64,000 nt of DNA from Strigops habroptila (lineage: Eukaryota > Chordata > Aves > Psittaciformes > Psittacidae), in assembly GCF_004027225.2 (NCBI RefSeq), contig NC_044301.2:26062629-26126628 (forward strand), written 5' to 3'. Each line of letters begins with the position of its first letter. Within the stretch, counting starts at the first letter, position 1. The position numbers and the translations under genes are program-made. Positions 21,712 through 33,450 of the stretch are shown here, in pieces. The notes under the pieces are model-generated. The model saw only the letters and a program-made list of their open reading frames with translations. It had not been told where the DNA came from and did no database searches.

Positions 21712-21989
21712 CTTTTCTCTGTAGATGTGTTCCAGGCAGCGATCCTCATCCTTCAGCATGTTGTCGAAGTGCTCGCTGCCAGCCTTCAGCTCCATTTCAA
21801 GAGGCACTGCACTCATGGCCAAGGAGAGCTGGAGGTGGTTCTGGAGGGACTCCTGGAGCACTCCTTCCTGGTGGCTCTGCAGGAACCAGCGGCAGTTCTC
21901 CTGCTTGCAGAACTTGAGTTGGACTATCAGGTGTGGGTGGTTGCAGTGCACTTTGAGCATATCCGCACCTATCATGCTGTCAGTGGAGT
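21712..21989 (-). CDS. TRADD: TRADD exon 3, TRAF2-binding N-terminal domain
   Basis: Acceptor TTTCCCTGCCAG and donor AAAAG|GTGAAT give 278 bases. It encodes LKVHCNHPHLIVQLKFC, a match to the LKIHxSDPQLIVQLRFC block of TRADD, followed by helices ending DEDRCLEHIYREK. Phase agrees with exons 2 and 4 and there are no stops. Confidence 0.92.
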
Positions 21990-23939
21990 CTGGCAGGGAA
22001 AAGTGAGCAGAGTCACTATCCACACATGAGACAGACAACCCAGACCCACTCCCATCCACCATCAAGCCTGCAATGGAGCAGCTTTTGAATTGTCATCTCT
22101 CTGTGCTAAAGTTCTCTGGGATGAAAAACCTATATGTTTTCCAAGAGGAAAGGATTAAGTTGTTGCTGCCCTGCCTCCATCCATCCCCATGAAGTATGGT
22201 GTCCAGCTGAAGCCCTATGGTGCTACACCCCAGGTAATTATCTCAACACTGTTTATTAGGAGAGGTTTAAAGTTTGAAGTTCCATTTCCAGGACAGAAAT
22301 GGTTACGCTAAAGTGGTAACACAGGATGAAAGTGCACAGTTCAGCTCAGTGCTCAGGCAGTCTTCGGTCCTTGTGACTGGAGTTTTATGCAATGTTTCCT
22401 CTCCACCCCATGCCTGGAGGTAATTTTTGGCTGGCTCTGAGCCTTCAACACCTCTCACAAATGGGGAATGATGGATCCTGCCACAGGAATTAGGCTACTT
22501 GAGATTGGGCCGTGATTTGTTAAGCTCTTTTGCACAGAGAATTAATTAATGGTTAAATCTAAGTAAGAAGCAGCCAGGGATATACTCTCTGACATTAGTC
22601 CGGGGGGAGCACAAGCAACATGGACAACAGAAATTGATCAGCCTTCAGTCTCCCTTCTCCCAGCAAAATTTAATTTTGATTAGCTGTGCACATTGACCTT
22701 GTCTCCACAGGGATTTTATATGCTGATGATGACAGTTTAGAGTATGTGTTTCTCTCTTTTTGTAGCAGAGGCCTGTGTGAGGCTGGCTATACTGCTTCCA
22801 GACCTAATTAACTTCTTGGCCTCTCGTTGCACAGAGCTGTACAGAGGTACCAGCTCAGACTGGCACTACATCAGGTATTTCTAAACCACGTGTCATGGCA
22901 TTCTTTAGACATGCTTGGAGGACAATCCCAAGGCAGACTTTTGTGCTCCACATTAGGCAGGATAAGTGACCTGGCATTTAAAAGTATGTGATCTAACAGT
23001 AGCTTTTGTAGGGCTTACTGAGTCCTGGTTGCATCAGCAAGTCTAGTTTGGACCAGCTGTGTAACTGGGATGTGGGGTTAGGCACCTAGGAGAGGCATTT
23101 TAATTCACTGTGGCTGACCAGAAATGTCTTTTTATCCCTTTCTTCATGCTTTGTTTTTTGTGAGTGCTGGTTAAACAAAAGCTTCCATAACAGGGTAAGA
23201 GGGCTGGGAAGGGAAAAGCTGCACAGACATGGAAATCTTTATGAATGGTGTACAAGACAGCTGTGAAGCCACCTCAAGAGAGGACTTTGCATGCTTTTCT
23301 TCAGATTTCATGTCCTTTTTAGGTCTGAATAAGCATGGTAGGATTTAGTGGTTTCGTGGGCTTTCCTTTAAATATGTGAGCAGATTCACATTCCAATGAC
23401 ACAAAGCAGCCATAAATCGAGCCTAACAGGACAACTGCATCGGGCTTCCTGCTGCTTCCCATCTTTGGATCGAGCTGCAAGATGAGCAGGCCTGTACTGG
23501 ATAAACTAGTGACTTGAACAGACTCGTGATTGCCAGAAGAAATTACAGAACAGTTACACAAGCCCCATTAAACAATATAGGCTCAGCTGTGTGACAGGTA
23601 AAGAATACCAGGAGAGTCTTTCTAGGCAAGTATGATAAACTCTTCAAATTACTATTATTCTGTGGTCAGCTTGGTGCAAGGGTGGACAGAGAAACATAGG
23701 TTTATGGTCATTTGCATCTCAAGTCCTTTTTTGATGTAGGGTTGTATACACTTGAAGCTAATGTAATTGTGCCTGTTTGGATCAAAAAAGAATTCATCTG
23801 AACTGGCTATCACTAAGTTTAAAAATCAGCTTCTCAAAGCAGCAATTCCTGTGGTGGTATAAAGACAGAAAATACATCTTCTTTCCTAGCAATTGCAACC
23901 TTTTTCCCTCTTACGTAAATGGGTTTAAACAAACATTCA

Positions 23940-24400
23940 TAAATGTAGGATAACTCATAGGATAGTTCAAGTTGGAAGGAAGCCCAGGAAGTCTCTAGCC
24001 CAACCTCTCATGCAAAGCAGGGTCAGCTCTGAGGTCAGACCAAGTTGCTCAGGGCTTTATCTAGTCCCGTTTTGAAACCCCCCAAGGATAGAGAATACAG
24101 TCGCTCCAGGCAACTGCTTGGCTGTCCTCATGGGGAAAATGTTTGTCCTTCCTCTTGTTTCAATTTGTGCCTGTTGCCTCTCATTCCCTATGCACCACTG
24201 TGAAGAGTGTGGCTCCATCTCCCCCTCCCTGTAGGTATTGGCAGGGATCAACAGGTAGGTCCCCCAAAGCCATCTGTTCCCCAGGCTGAAATGGTCAACT
24301 CCCTCAGCCTCTCCTCACAGGACAAGTGCTCCAGCCCCCAACCATATTGGTGGACCTCTGCTGAACTTGCTCCACTTTATTGTCTTTCCTAAATACGGTG
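23940..24400 (-). mobile_element. CR1 LINE 3' fragment in a TRADD intron
   Basis: Reverse-complement CR1 3' sequence: the GTTGGAAGGAAGCCC and TCTAGCCCAACCTC start is followed by the CR1 3' UTR body (GGCTGTCCTCATGGGG...CTTCCTCTTGTT). It is diverged, so old. Confidence 0.8.
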
Positions 24401-24500
24401 AGCACCAGCTTTCCTTACCCATGAGTGTGAGATTAAAGAAAGGTTTGGCATTGTGTGAAGAGATGAGATGGTGTGCCAAGGTATCAGAGAGAATGGGTAC

Positions 24501-24652
24501 CTGCTAATGCCAGCTTCAGCGCCTTGAACACACTAGGTTTCTTCTGGGAGCTTTCGTAGAGAGATAGCAGAACGATGGTCTTGCACGTTGACTGGAGGAA
24601 GAGATAAATGCAGCCGATCCAAGGAGCAGAGCTGTTTGCCATCTTCAGCACC
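24501..24652 (-). CDS. TRADD: TRADD exon 2 with start codon
   Basis: Acceptor TTTTGTAG at 24653-24654, ATG at 24642-24640, donor TTAGCAG|GTACC. The peptide starts MANSSAPWIGCIYLFLQS and contains SVFKALKLALA, aligned with the WVGSAYLFVES...VYRALQAALA start of TRADD. The ATG is chosen because it begins the homologous region directly after the acceptor. Confidence 0.88.
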
Positions 24653-26219
24653 CTACAAAACACAGGTGAGCTGGGAGACCACAGGGAAAATGGACTGATG
24701 CTGGGTGAGTGCTTACAGCACAGATTATGGGGATTTACCCTTATTTCCTAAAGGAAGCGGTGATGTTAAAGCAAGTGTAACCTTTGAGGAGTTTACTGTT
24801 ATTCTGTAAAGCACAGTACAGTGGGACATGGTGTCCCAAAGACTCAGCAGCTCACAAAGCTCTGCTTTCATTTTCCATTTTATAGTCCAAAGATACTCTG
24901 AAGCAAAAGGTTTCAGTCCTCGTGCCTCTGCCTGCCCAGCCAAGCTGGCAAAGTTTAAAGACGCATAGTTGGGATGCTCCAGGGGGCACCCAGCAGTCCT
25001 GGTTCTGGCATGTTCACACAGACTGAAGCCCTACTGCAGGCAAAGATGAACCAAAACACCTTTTGGCTCAGCCCCAGGCCCAAGTCCTGACCCCTCTCTG
25101 ACTGCTTGTGCACACCTCTGTCACACCATCAGATGCTTTCCCATGGGCATCCCTTCCTTCCTGCTTTCTGCCCTGTTGTGCAACCCCAACAGACTTCCCT
25201 CAGCTGCCAAGCACTGGCCTGATAGTGTAACTGTTGGCCACGACAGTGTCCCTCTCTTCAGATGCCCTTTAGATTGTGGGTGTGAAGGTTTTTTGTCACC
25301 AGGGACTGCCAGGCCGAGAAGGATGAGCTCCCATGGACTGGCTGTCCTCCAGATGGTAGCTGAGGCTGGGAACTATTTCCATCCCTTGCAGCACATCCAA
25401 CAGGGCACTGGAACATAAGACCCACTGTTTCCTTACTAGAACCTTGAACTGTGCCCAGCACAGGAGCCTTTTATTTGTTCAGAAAATACAGGAAATAACC
25501 AGCGAATCATAAAAGTCACACTGAACTTGGAGTGCCTGCAAGATGCAGGAGGGAGTGTTTCCAGGCTGCAGGCTCCCACATTGCACAGGCCTTTTAGAAA
25601 AGTATCTCATAAAGAAGAAAGAGGGGGATGCACTGCTGCTGCAATCCAGGTTTGGTCTGAGCTTCCAAACACCGTGAAGTTTGGGATCTAGGCACCCATC
25701 TCCTAGTGTCTCACAGAAGGAGGGTAACAAATCTGAATAACATCTTACAGATGTGGAATATTTAAAAGATTTAACCCACAGAACAATTTATTTTTTGCAG
25801 TGCAGATGCCCCAGAGCTCCCGACCAGCGCAGAGGCAAATGCAGTATGAGGACCCTGTTTCACCACTGCAGCGTGAACCCCACTGCCCCTGTGCCCCTTC
25901 CCCACACAGACCAGTCTCTTGCTCCTCAGCAGCTGCCTGGTTCCACTCGGCAATGCTGGGGAACCTAGAAATTACACCCAAAAACTCAGGTAAAGATCCC
26001 TTTGCTGTTGTGCCTTGGCAGTGCTATCCCAGAGGGTGAGTTTTTCAGCCCATTCCCAGCTGGCAGTGGGGACCCTCACTGTGGGTTTGAACAGCAGCAA
26101 CGGTCAAACCGTTGTGGGGTGCTCTAGAAAAAACAACCTCAGGTAATAAGTAACGTACGTGCTCACCGCTGCCTGCTGTCCTTTGCTGTCAGGCCGCTGC
26201 TTAATTCCTGTAACAAACT

Positions 26220-26760
26220 AACTAGGAGGGGAAGGAAGAGGACCTAGGGCTGGAGTCGGGACAGCCACCGGCCCGTGATGACAGTCTGTTCTCCCCGGTG
26301 CCCGCCTGTCCTTCCCCAGTCCGCTGCCGGGACCCCGCTGATCCGACCCGCGAAAGCCCCAACCCCACCGTGTGCCAGCGGGGCAGCACCGGGGGAGGGG
26401 AGGGGAGGGGAGGGGAGGGGAGCCCCGCCCCGCCCCGCCGAGACACGCCCCGGGACGGCCCGAGCCACTCGGCTCCGAGCTCCCCAGCCCCTCCCCGGCT
26501 TCCTGTGGCAGCTCCGGGTGCTTTTGCCTTCAGCCACCGCGCGGCCTAGGGGGTGGGTTTGGGTTGTGGTATTTCCTGCTGCTCCTCCTCACGTGGGCCG
26601 CATGGGGTAATGGAGCGGGGGGAACCCAGCTAAAGCCGCTGCGGTGTGAGTGGGATGTCGCTCCCCTGGGTACCTCTCGTTTTTCTCGTGCTGCCTCAAA
26701 CCCAGCTTCCGTGCAGGGCCGGCCCGGCGGGAGGGATGCTGATTGCTGAGGAGGCCTGAA
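26220..26760. promoter_or_regulatory. CpG island, probable TRADD/FBXL8 divergent promoter
   Basis: A sharp GC-rich, CpG-rich block in an otherwise AT-rich window. It contains GC boxes (CCCCGCCCCGCCCCGCC near 26424-26440) next to a run of seven GGGGA units (about 26393-26421). It lies upstream of TRADD on the minus strand and FBXL8 on the plus strand, matching the head-to-head arrangement known for these genes. No TATA box is evident. The G-run could form a quadruplex. Confidence 0.75.
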
Positions 26761-28203
26761 CTGTTCCTGCTGTGCCTTGACACCTCCGGGTCTCCGTGCA
26801 CAAGGCAGCTGGTAGCTCCGGCAGCAGGTGAATGCCCACCTGGTTTTGGTCGCTTGGTCACCCTGTAGGTGAGGATATGTAAGATGGTCAGAAAGGACTC
26901 TGCTCAGATAGCTGAGTCTGAGTGGGGCTGGGTGTCCCGGGTCCTTAGTGATGGAGGAAAGCTTGATTCTGGGACACCATGTGTAGCTTGTGGCTGATGG
27001 CACTGCAAGGCTGGTGGGTCCTGGCTGGCTCTCGTCTGCTTTTCCCTGTGGAGCTGCTAATGAGAGTGAATGGTGAAAATGAAGATTGGTTGGGTTAATT
27101 ACTGAGCATGGGAGGAAGTTCAGCTCTTACACCATCCCTTCCCTGGAGCTCACTTTGAAAAGGTGTCCTTGGATAATCTGGGGAATGAAGTAACTGCAGC
27201 AGCTGTAACAGCATCCAGGGGTGTGTCTGCTTGCTCAGGAGGGGAGAGGGATTAATGATGTGGAGTTTCCTTCTCCAGACAAATCCATCAGGCTTGATGG
27301 GATGCTGCTGTCTTAAAGTGCAGTGGGCAAAGGAGGAAAGCTCCCAAAAGAAATGAGCAGGGAGTCTGGCATTGTTTGTGGGAGCAGTGCTGATGGAGGG
27401 GACCTCTGGGACTCTGCTGAGCAAAAGCAGAGCTGATGCTGAGCTATGCAAGCAGGTAGGGACATGGGGCTGGCCCTTGTGTCTCCTGCAGGAGCCATGA
27501 GGTGATGGTGTCAATGTGGCTGCTGAATTCTGCTGGGTGTTCTGGTTTAGTCCTTCCCGCAGTGATACCTGAATGATCTCCCACCTCTTTCTAAGCTAGC
27601 TGAGGCTGTTAACTCCACAGTGCTCCTCTGACAAATTGAATGGACAGGTAGAGAGTAAAGTAGCTTTTCCTGAGTCCATGGGAGGTTCTGTGATGAGCAA
27701 AGCAAGGAGCTGGATTTGGGTCTCCATTGCTGAACCTCAGGTAGCAGCTTTCTGCCCAGGCTGTGTTTGTCTTTCCTAGATGTCCTCCCGTGAGCAGAGG
27801 GGTAATAGCAGCACCTCCCTTGTTTGTCCTTAGCTGGTGAGAAGCTGGTATGGGCCTGGGGCCAGTTATGTGCCCGCATGCTTGCTGCTGTCACTCTGGC
27901 TTGGTAGCTGGTTTGTGTGCAAGCTCTCTGGAGACCTGAACTTCAAACAAAAGTGGAAAGCATTCTAAATTTTTTTTATATATATATATATATATATCAA
28001 AAATGCATCTAGATTTAATGCTATTTTACCACAACAGTATTTTAACAATATAAACTCTTTTGTTTGCCAAAGGAAAAATACCACTGAAAGGAGTTAATCC
28101 AGGCTGGGTCTCCTGGGTGCTGTGGTTTGCAGGGAGAGGGGCAGGCAGCACCCACCAGCCCCTTCAGCACTAGCACTCCTGGTGCTGCCAGTGCTTCTGG
28201 GAA
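26761..28203. other. Presumed FBXL8 first intron, (TA)n repeat
   Basis: Host sequence without a recognisable exon. A (TA)n microsatellite of about ten units follows a T-run at 27971-27997. Confidence 0.5.
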
Positions 28204-28829
28204 TGTCCTGGGTTCAGCTATAGCAGTCATTTTTCTCCTCCTTAGTAGCTGGTGCAATGCTGTGTTTTCAACTTTAGTCTGAGAACAGTGCTAATAACAC
28301 ACCGATGTTTTTAGTTGTTGCTAAGTAATGTTTACTCTGATCAAGGACTTTTTCAGTCTCATGCTCTGCCAGTGAGGGGGGGCACAGGAAGCTGGGAGGA
28401 AACAGAGGCAGGACACCTGACCCAAACTAGCTGAAGGGGTATTCCATACCACAGCATGTCATGGCCAGTATATAAACTGGGGGGAGTTACTCGGAAGGCC
28501 CAGATCGCTGCTTGGGTCGGGCTAGGTATCAGTCAGTGGGTGGTGAGCAATTGCATTGTGCATCACTTGGGTTTATTGTTTTCTCTTCCTTTTCCCCTTT
28601 TAGTTTTATATTCTCTCCCCTTGTTATTTCCCTTATCATTATTATTATTGGTGGTAGCAGTAGTAGTTTTGTATTATACCTTAGTTACTGGGCTGTTCTT
28701 ATCTCAACCTGTGGGATTTACATTCTTTCGATTCTCCTCCCCATCCCTCTGGGAGTGGGGGGGAAGAAGAGGGGGAGTGAGTGAGCAGCTGTGTGGTTCT
28801 GAGTTACCAGCTGGGCTTAAACCACGACT
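28204..28829 (+). mobile_element. ERV-L solo LTR with internal extension
   Basis: TGTCCTGGGTTCAGC start, terminal CCACGACT (last base mutated), flanked by GGGAA at 28199-28203 and 28830-28834. At 626 bases it is about 57 longer than its relatives because of an extra T/C-rich segment (about 28553-28610, TTTTCTCTTCCTTTTCCCC) just before TATTCTCTCCCCTTG. A solo LTR in host intron. Confidence 0.92.
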
Positions 28830-28834
28830 GGGAA

Positions 28835-31365
28835 ACAGATGTTTGCTTGCTGGCAGTTTAAGCAGCAAGTGAGTTCATGCATTTAAGCGTTAATGGGGTT
28901 AAATGAGCCCAGACATCCCAACCTTCCCCTACAAAAACCAAGCCTGAAGCAGCTCCCAGAGCCATGTGGGAACCGCAGGGTGAGTTGCTGCAGAGACCAT
29001 CACCCATCCCATCCCCCATCCCATCCCCCAAGCATTTTCTCCTTGAAGCTAATCTGTTCCCTGTATATTGAGGTGGTAAAAAAGAAAGGGTGGCTGAGAC
29101 CTGAGTTTCTCTTCTGCTAACCCTTGCTGAGTGAAGGCTTTCAGGGAGCAACCCATGGGGTGAAGTCCAAGTGCTTGATAACCACTTGGAGTTTCATCCT
29201 GTTTCCCACTTGGGAAGGAAAGATTCCAGGGAGAGGAGCAGCTGGGCTCAGCAGGGCTTGGGTGTTGGGATGCAGCAGCGTGTCTGCATGGGGAATGTGT
29301 GGCTGGGGCAGGACAGGCTCCCCCATGAGCTGGGTGGCTGCAGCATGGAAGGGTCAGTGCTGGGACCCTTCAGGGAAGGCGAGGTGTTTAAGTAACTGGT
29401 GGGTATGGGTGCTGGGGGAGAAAGGTGGGGCTATTCACCTGTGCACTCCCATCAAGGATAGCGCAGCATCCTGGCTCCCACCCCGTGGGCAAGGAAGGGG
29501 CCTCTCTCCCTGCTGTTATTTTTAGCATCTCCTCCTCTGCTCCTCCTTCTGGGGTGCAGCTAGTGCTGGGAGCTGCAGGCAGCCAGTGCAAAGGATGAAG
29601 GGCTCTGCTCCAAGAGGTATAAGAGGTACGAGAGCTGTGCCCCTTCTCGCAGGTACTGGCAGGGATGCCGTGGCGGAGGCTTCATTGTGCTGCCTGCTCG
29701 CAGCATTGGATGTCTTGCCTGAGCACAGCACTGCCTGTTCCTGTTTGGACTGCGGCCACTCACTCCCAGCCAGCTTCCTTGTGCTGAGAGCTGACAAAAC
29801 TTGGCGCAGCGGCTGGCAGCACCTCTCTGTCCTGTGGGTGATGTGGAGATCCTCGATAGATCGCAAGAGATGGTCTGAACCCAGCCGTCCTCACCAGGGC
29901 AGGCACCCAAGGTGGAACCAAGCCAACCCACAGCACTTGCTGACCATGAACTGTGCTCCTCTGACTCAAAGTCATTTGGTTCATTAAAGTAACACTAATA
30001 ATTGTGCCTTTCTGTCTGCCTTCCTGCTCTCAGGCCATGTTTTTAAGCTTTTCCAAGCAATCACTACAGCTAGAAATGCACTCTTGCTTTCTAAGAGATG
30101 CAAGGTCTTTTATACGTGGCTCTGAGGGCTCAGGCTTTAAGGAAAAATATCATAATGAAAATGAAAGGAGCTGAGCATGTGAGATTTCACGTAGGGCAAA
30201 GAGCAGTTTAACATTTAGTGACATGGTTTAGTGGTGGACTTGGCAGTCCTGGGGTGACAGTTGGACTTGATCTTAAAGGTCTTTTCCAACCTAGTTGATT
30301 CTATGATTTTGGCAAACATGTATTAGAGACGGTGTTAAAAGCAGGGTCCGAGGTGACTGTCAGAGAAATTGCTAAAAGCAAGTTCCTAGGAAGGAAGCAG
30401 GACTTGTAGCACTTGGTTGTTGTAGCTCTCACTGGGTAGAAAGGGGGTTGTCACTGATATGATGTCACCTGATAAGATAGCAGAGCTGTTATGCTCCTGC
30501 CATCTTGCACTCAAGAGAATGAGTCATGCTTCAAAACTATTCTAGAAAAATGTGCAGTTGTGTTCCTCTCTGCATTATGCTTTCTGCATTGCTACTCCCT
30601 ACTTGCTTCATGGTTTTCAACTCTTTTCCTACTTCAAGGATATCTAGAAGCGCAGGTTCAACTGAACCATTCAACTGAAACCTGTGATGCAGAGATAATG
30701 CTGTGATGCCAGGGCCTGAGGCTTCAAAAGTAGGAGGGCATGCCATGAAACTGAGATTGAGATCCACACTCCAGTGCTAGCCTAGGAAGGGGAGTGTTTG
30801 CATTCAAAAATCCCTCACTTGTTTATGAGAGGGTTAAAAAAATATATGTCATGTTGGTCATTTTATTTGTGCAGGGATCTAGAAGATGGGTACAACACAC
30901 TTTGGAAGAAGATGAATGAAGAAGTTAGGTAATGGTCTGATGCTACGAGCCTCAGCCTTCTTCCCAGGCACTTATTCTTTTGCATTACATGCCACATGAA
31001 AGGTGAATTTCTGAGGGTGGGGGTCACAGTAATAATTTTCAGAATTTCACATCTCATCACAGGCAAGGACCACTGTAATTAAGCTACCGGTTCCTACTTC
31101 AGGCCTTCTACTTCACTCTCAGTAAAAAATAGATTTGTGAGGCTGTTTTCTCCTGTAAAGTATCACCCAGCTTCTTAGGACTGATTGAAAAAACTGCAAA
31201 ACAACTGGCCAACAGATTTTCCTCATTTTTGTGTTCAGTTTCAAAATTCAGTTAGATTTCAAGATGGAAAAAATTTTGACCTCTTGTGTGAGCCAGCTGC
31301 ATTGGTTTGGTTTGATAAATAATTACTAATGTATGTCTGTCTTTTTGTTTTGCTTTTCTGAATAG
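28835..31365. other. Host intron sequence, no gene recognised
   Basis: Apart from the CR1 end at 30224-30309 and a short CATCCCATCCC repeat near 29001-29033, I find no exon, RNA gene or mobile element. Its position between the CpG island and the F-box exon suggests an FBXL8 intron. Confidence 0.45.
30224..30309 (+). mobile_element. CR1 LINE 3' end fragment
   Basis: TTGGACTTGATCTTAAAGG followed by TCTTTTCCAACC and ending GATTCTATGATT is the diagnostic 3' end of a CR1 element on the plus strand. Confidence 0.75.
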
Positions 31366-31586
31366 GGACTTTTTGAGAATTAATTGCAGTTGTGGAAGTT
31401 TCTCCCACTTTTAATCCTGACTGAATCAGCACCTGACTGAATCAGAGCCTGTTCCAGCTCCAGAACTGTGGAACTACATCCTGGAAGAAATCCTCATCTA
31501 GATTTTCTGTTATCTTTCTCTTCAAGATAGATACAGAGTCTTCCAGGTGTGCAGACAATGGGTTGCAGCTGTATCTTCTAGCTCTG
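31366..31586 (+). pseudogene. FBXL8: FBXL8 F-box exon, 5' part
   Basis: After the acceptor CTTTTCTGAATAG the frame reads PAPELWNYILEEILI, a stop, then [18 protein letters not shown] and AAVSSSS: the F-box with its LP..L..I, YLSL.D, V.Q.CR.W signature. The LTR of ERV-L copy 2 begins directly after AGCTCTG. A direct repeat CTGACTGAATCAG lies just upstream. Confidence 0.9.
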
Positions 31587-32154
31587 TGTCGTGGTTTGAG
31601 CCCAGCTGGTAACTCGGAACCACACAGCCGCTCGCTCACTCTGCCCCTTCTTCCTCCCCCAGCTGCCGGAGGGATGGGGAGGAGAATTCGAAGAACGTAA
31701 CGCCACGGGTTGAGATAAGAACAGTCCAGTAACGAAAGGTATAAGACAAAACCACTACTGCTACCACCAATGATAATAATGATTAGTGAAATAACAAGGG
31801 GAGAGGATACAATTGCTCACCACCTGCCGACTGATACCCAGCCTGACCCAAGCAGTGATCTGGGCCTTCCAGGTAACTCCCCCCAGTTTATATAGTGGGC
31901 ATGATGTGCCATAGTATGGAATACCCCTTTGGCTAGTTTGGGTCAGGTGTCCTGTCTCTGCTTCCTCCTGGCTTCCCCTCCTCCCTGGCAAAACATGAGA
32001 CTGAGAAAGTCCTTGGTCAGGGTAAACATTACTTAGCAACAACTAAAAACATCAGTGTTATCAGCGTTGTTCCCAGGCTGAAAGTTTAAAAAACACAGCA
32101 CTGCACCAGCTACTAAGAAGGAGAAAAATGACTGCTATAGCTGAACCCAGGACA
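31587..32154 (-). repeat. 3' LTR of ERV-L copy 2
   Basis: 568 bases with TGTCCTGG...CACGACA ends on the minus strand. Adjacent purine-rich tract GGAATAAGGGGTGGATAC. Confidence 0.93.
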
Positions 32155-32579
32155 GTATCCACCCCTTATTCCATACCATTCAGGTCATGCTCAGATCCCA
32201 CATCTCTCAAAACACCATCGCCCCTGTCCCATATATACACATATATATACACCCACACACAATGAGAAAGATATCATTCCTAGTCCATGGACCAATCCCT
32301 ATAAAATTGCTGAATTCATCCAGTGCATGATGTCAGGCTCCATCTCTTGTAATAGTCTTTCAGGGCAGGAGGGATGGTGTGTAGTGTTGGGTTGTTGCCT
32401 GCTGATGATACCGCCAAACTCGTCTGGTCACTGCTGAGCTCATCTGGTTTCCTCAAAATTCATTCTTTGTTGAGGTGATGATTGAAGGGAAGTCAGGGTC
32501 AGTTGCTGGTGACCTGAAGATATCTAGCTAGTGGGCTATAGAAGTGTTACATAGCAGGCAACAGCGTACAATTGAGTTC

Positions 32580-33450
32580 ATTGGCTGTTTTCCCCCACAA
32601 TGAAATCCCCTTAAGGTACATATCGGACTTCTCTGTCTTCCCGCATTACCCACCAAGTATATCCAGGTCCCTGAGCAAAAGCAACCCCACGAGTGGGTTT
32701 GCCTTTACCTGAAGCAGGAATAACCCAGACTGTCTTCCCCAACAAATTCTTTATGTGCACCCAGGAACTTTATCCCCCTCTACAGTAGGTAAAAGTTCTG
32801 GTTGGGCTGGGCCAGCCCTGTTGGCAGATCCCCTACTGTTGACCAACCAGGTGGCTTTTGGTAAATGTGTATCCCAGTGTTTGAAAGTCGCACCACCCTT
32901 TGCTCTCAGTGTAGTTTATAACAGCCCACTGTACCATTGGATTTTCTCAGAGGCTGGTGCATGGTAGGAGATGTGATATACCCACTCAATGCCATGCTCT
33001 TTGGCCCAAGTGTCTATGAGGTTGTTCCGCAAATGAGTCCCATTGTCTGACTCAATTCTCTCTGGGGTGCCATGTCGCCACAAGACACGTTTCTCAAGGC
33101 CCAGGATAGTGTTCCGGGCAGTGGCGTGGGGCACAGCATATGTTTCCAGCCATCCGGTGGTTGCTTCCACCATGGTAAGCACATAGCGCTTGCCTTGGGG
33201 GGTCGCTGGGAGTGTAATATAGTCAATCTGCTAGGCCTCCCCATACTTGTACTTCAGCCGTCGTCCTCCATACCAGATAGGCTTTACCATTTGGCTTGCT
33301 TAATTGCAGCACGTTTCACATTCGTAAATAACCTGGGCAATAGTGTCCATTGTTAAGTCCGCCCCTCGATCACGAGCCCATCTATATGTTGTATCTCTGC
33401 CTTGGTGGCCTGAGGTGTCATGGGCCCACCGGGCTAAAAATAATTCACCC
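32580..33450 (-). pseudogene. ERV-L integrase remnant (copy 2)
   Basis: Integrase core with VLTMVEATTGW, ESDNGTHLRNN and SEKIQWYSG: the catalytic glutamate is replaced by Q. The zinc-finger region has HDTSGHQGRDT and YECETCC (33300-33450). Frames are broken in several places. Confidence 0.8.

Larger units (their letters stand above)
18866..24652 (-). pseudogene. TRADD: TRADD gene, single premature stop
   Basis: TRADD is the cytosolic adaptor that links TNF receptor 1 to RIPK1/TRAF2 and FADD through an N-terminal TRAF2-binding domain and a C-terminal death domain. Four coding exons with consensus splice sites and matching phases are seen on the minus strand: 24652-24501, 21989-21712, 20070-19878 and 19173-18866. 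Without the in-frame TAG at 18950-18952 the product would be 306 codons, near the vertebrate length of about 310. With it, translation stops after 278 and loses the last death-domain helices. No other lesion was seen. It is scored as a pseudogene because of that stop, but a sequencing error or polymorphism is possible. A non-coding first exon is expected near 26.2-26.6 kb but not identified. Confidence 0.8.

Noticed and set aside
26393-26421. Possible CRISPR-like or satellite array in the GGGGA run
   Set aside because: Simple pentamer microsatellite without spacers in a vertebrate genome.
26275-26749. Several overlapping long open frames on both strands of the GC-rich block
   Set aside because: They are open because GC-rich sequence has few stops. 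They overlap in all frames and have no family similarity; the block is better explained as a CpG island.
29586-29987. 133-codon open frame on the plus strand
   Set aside because: Both strands are open here and the peptide is Cys/Trp-rich without pattern; no splice sites or homologue recognised.
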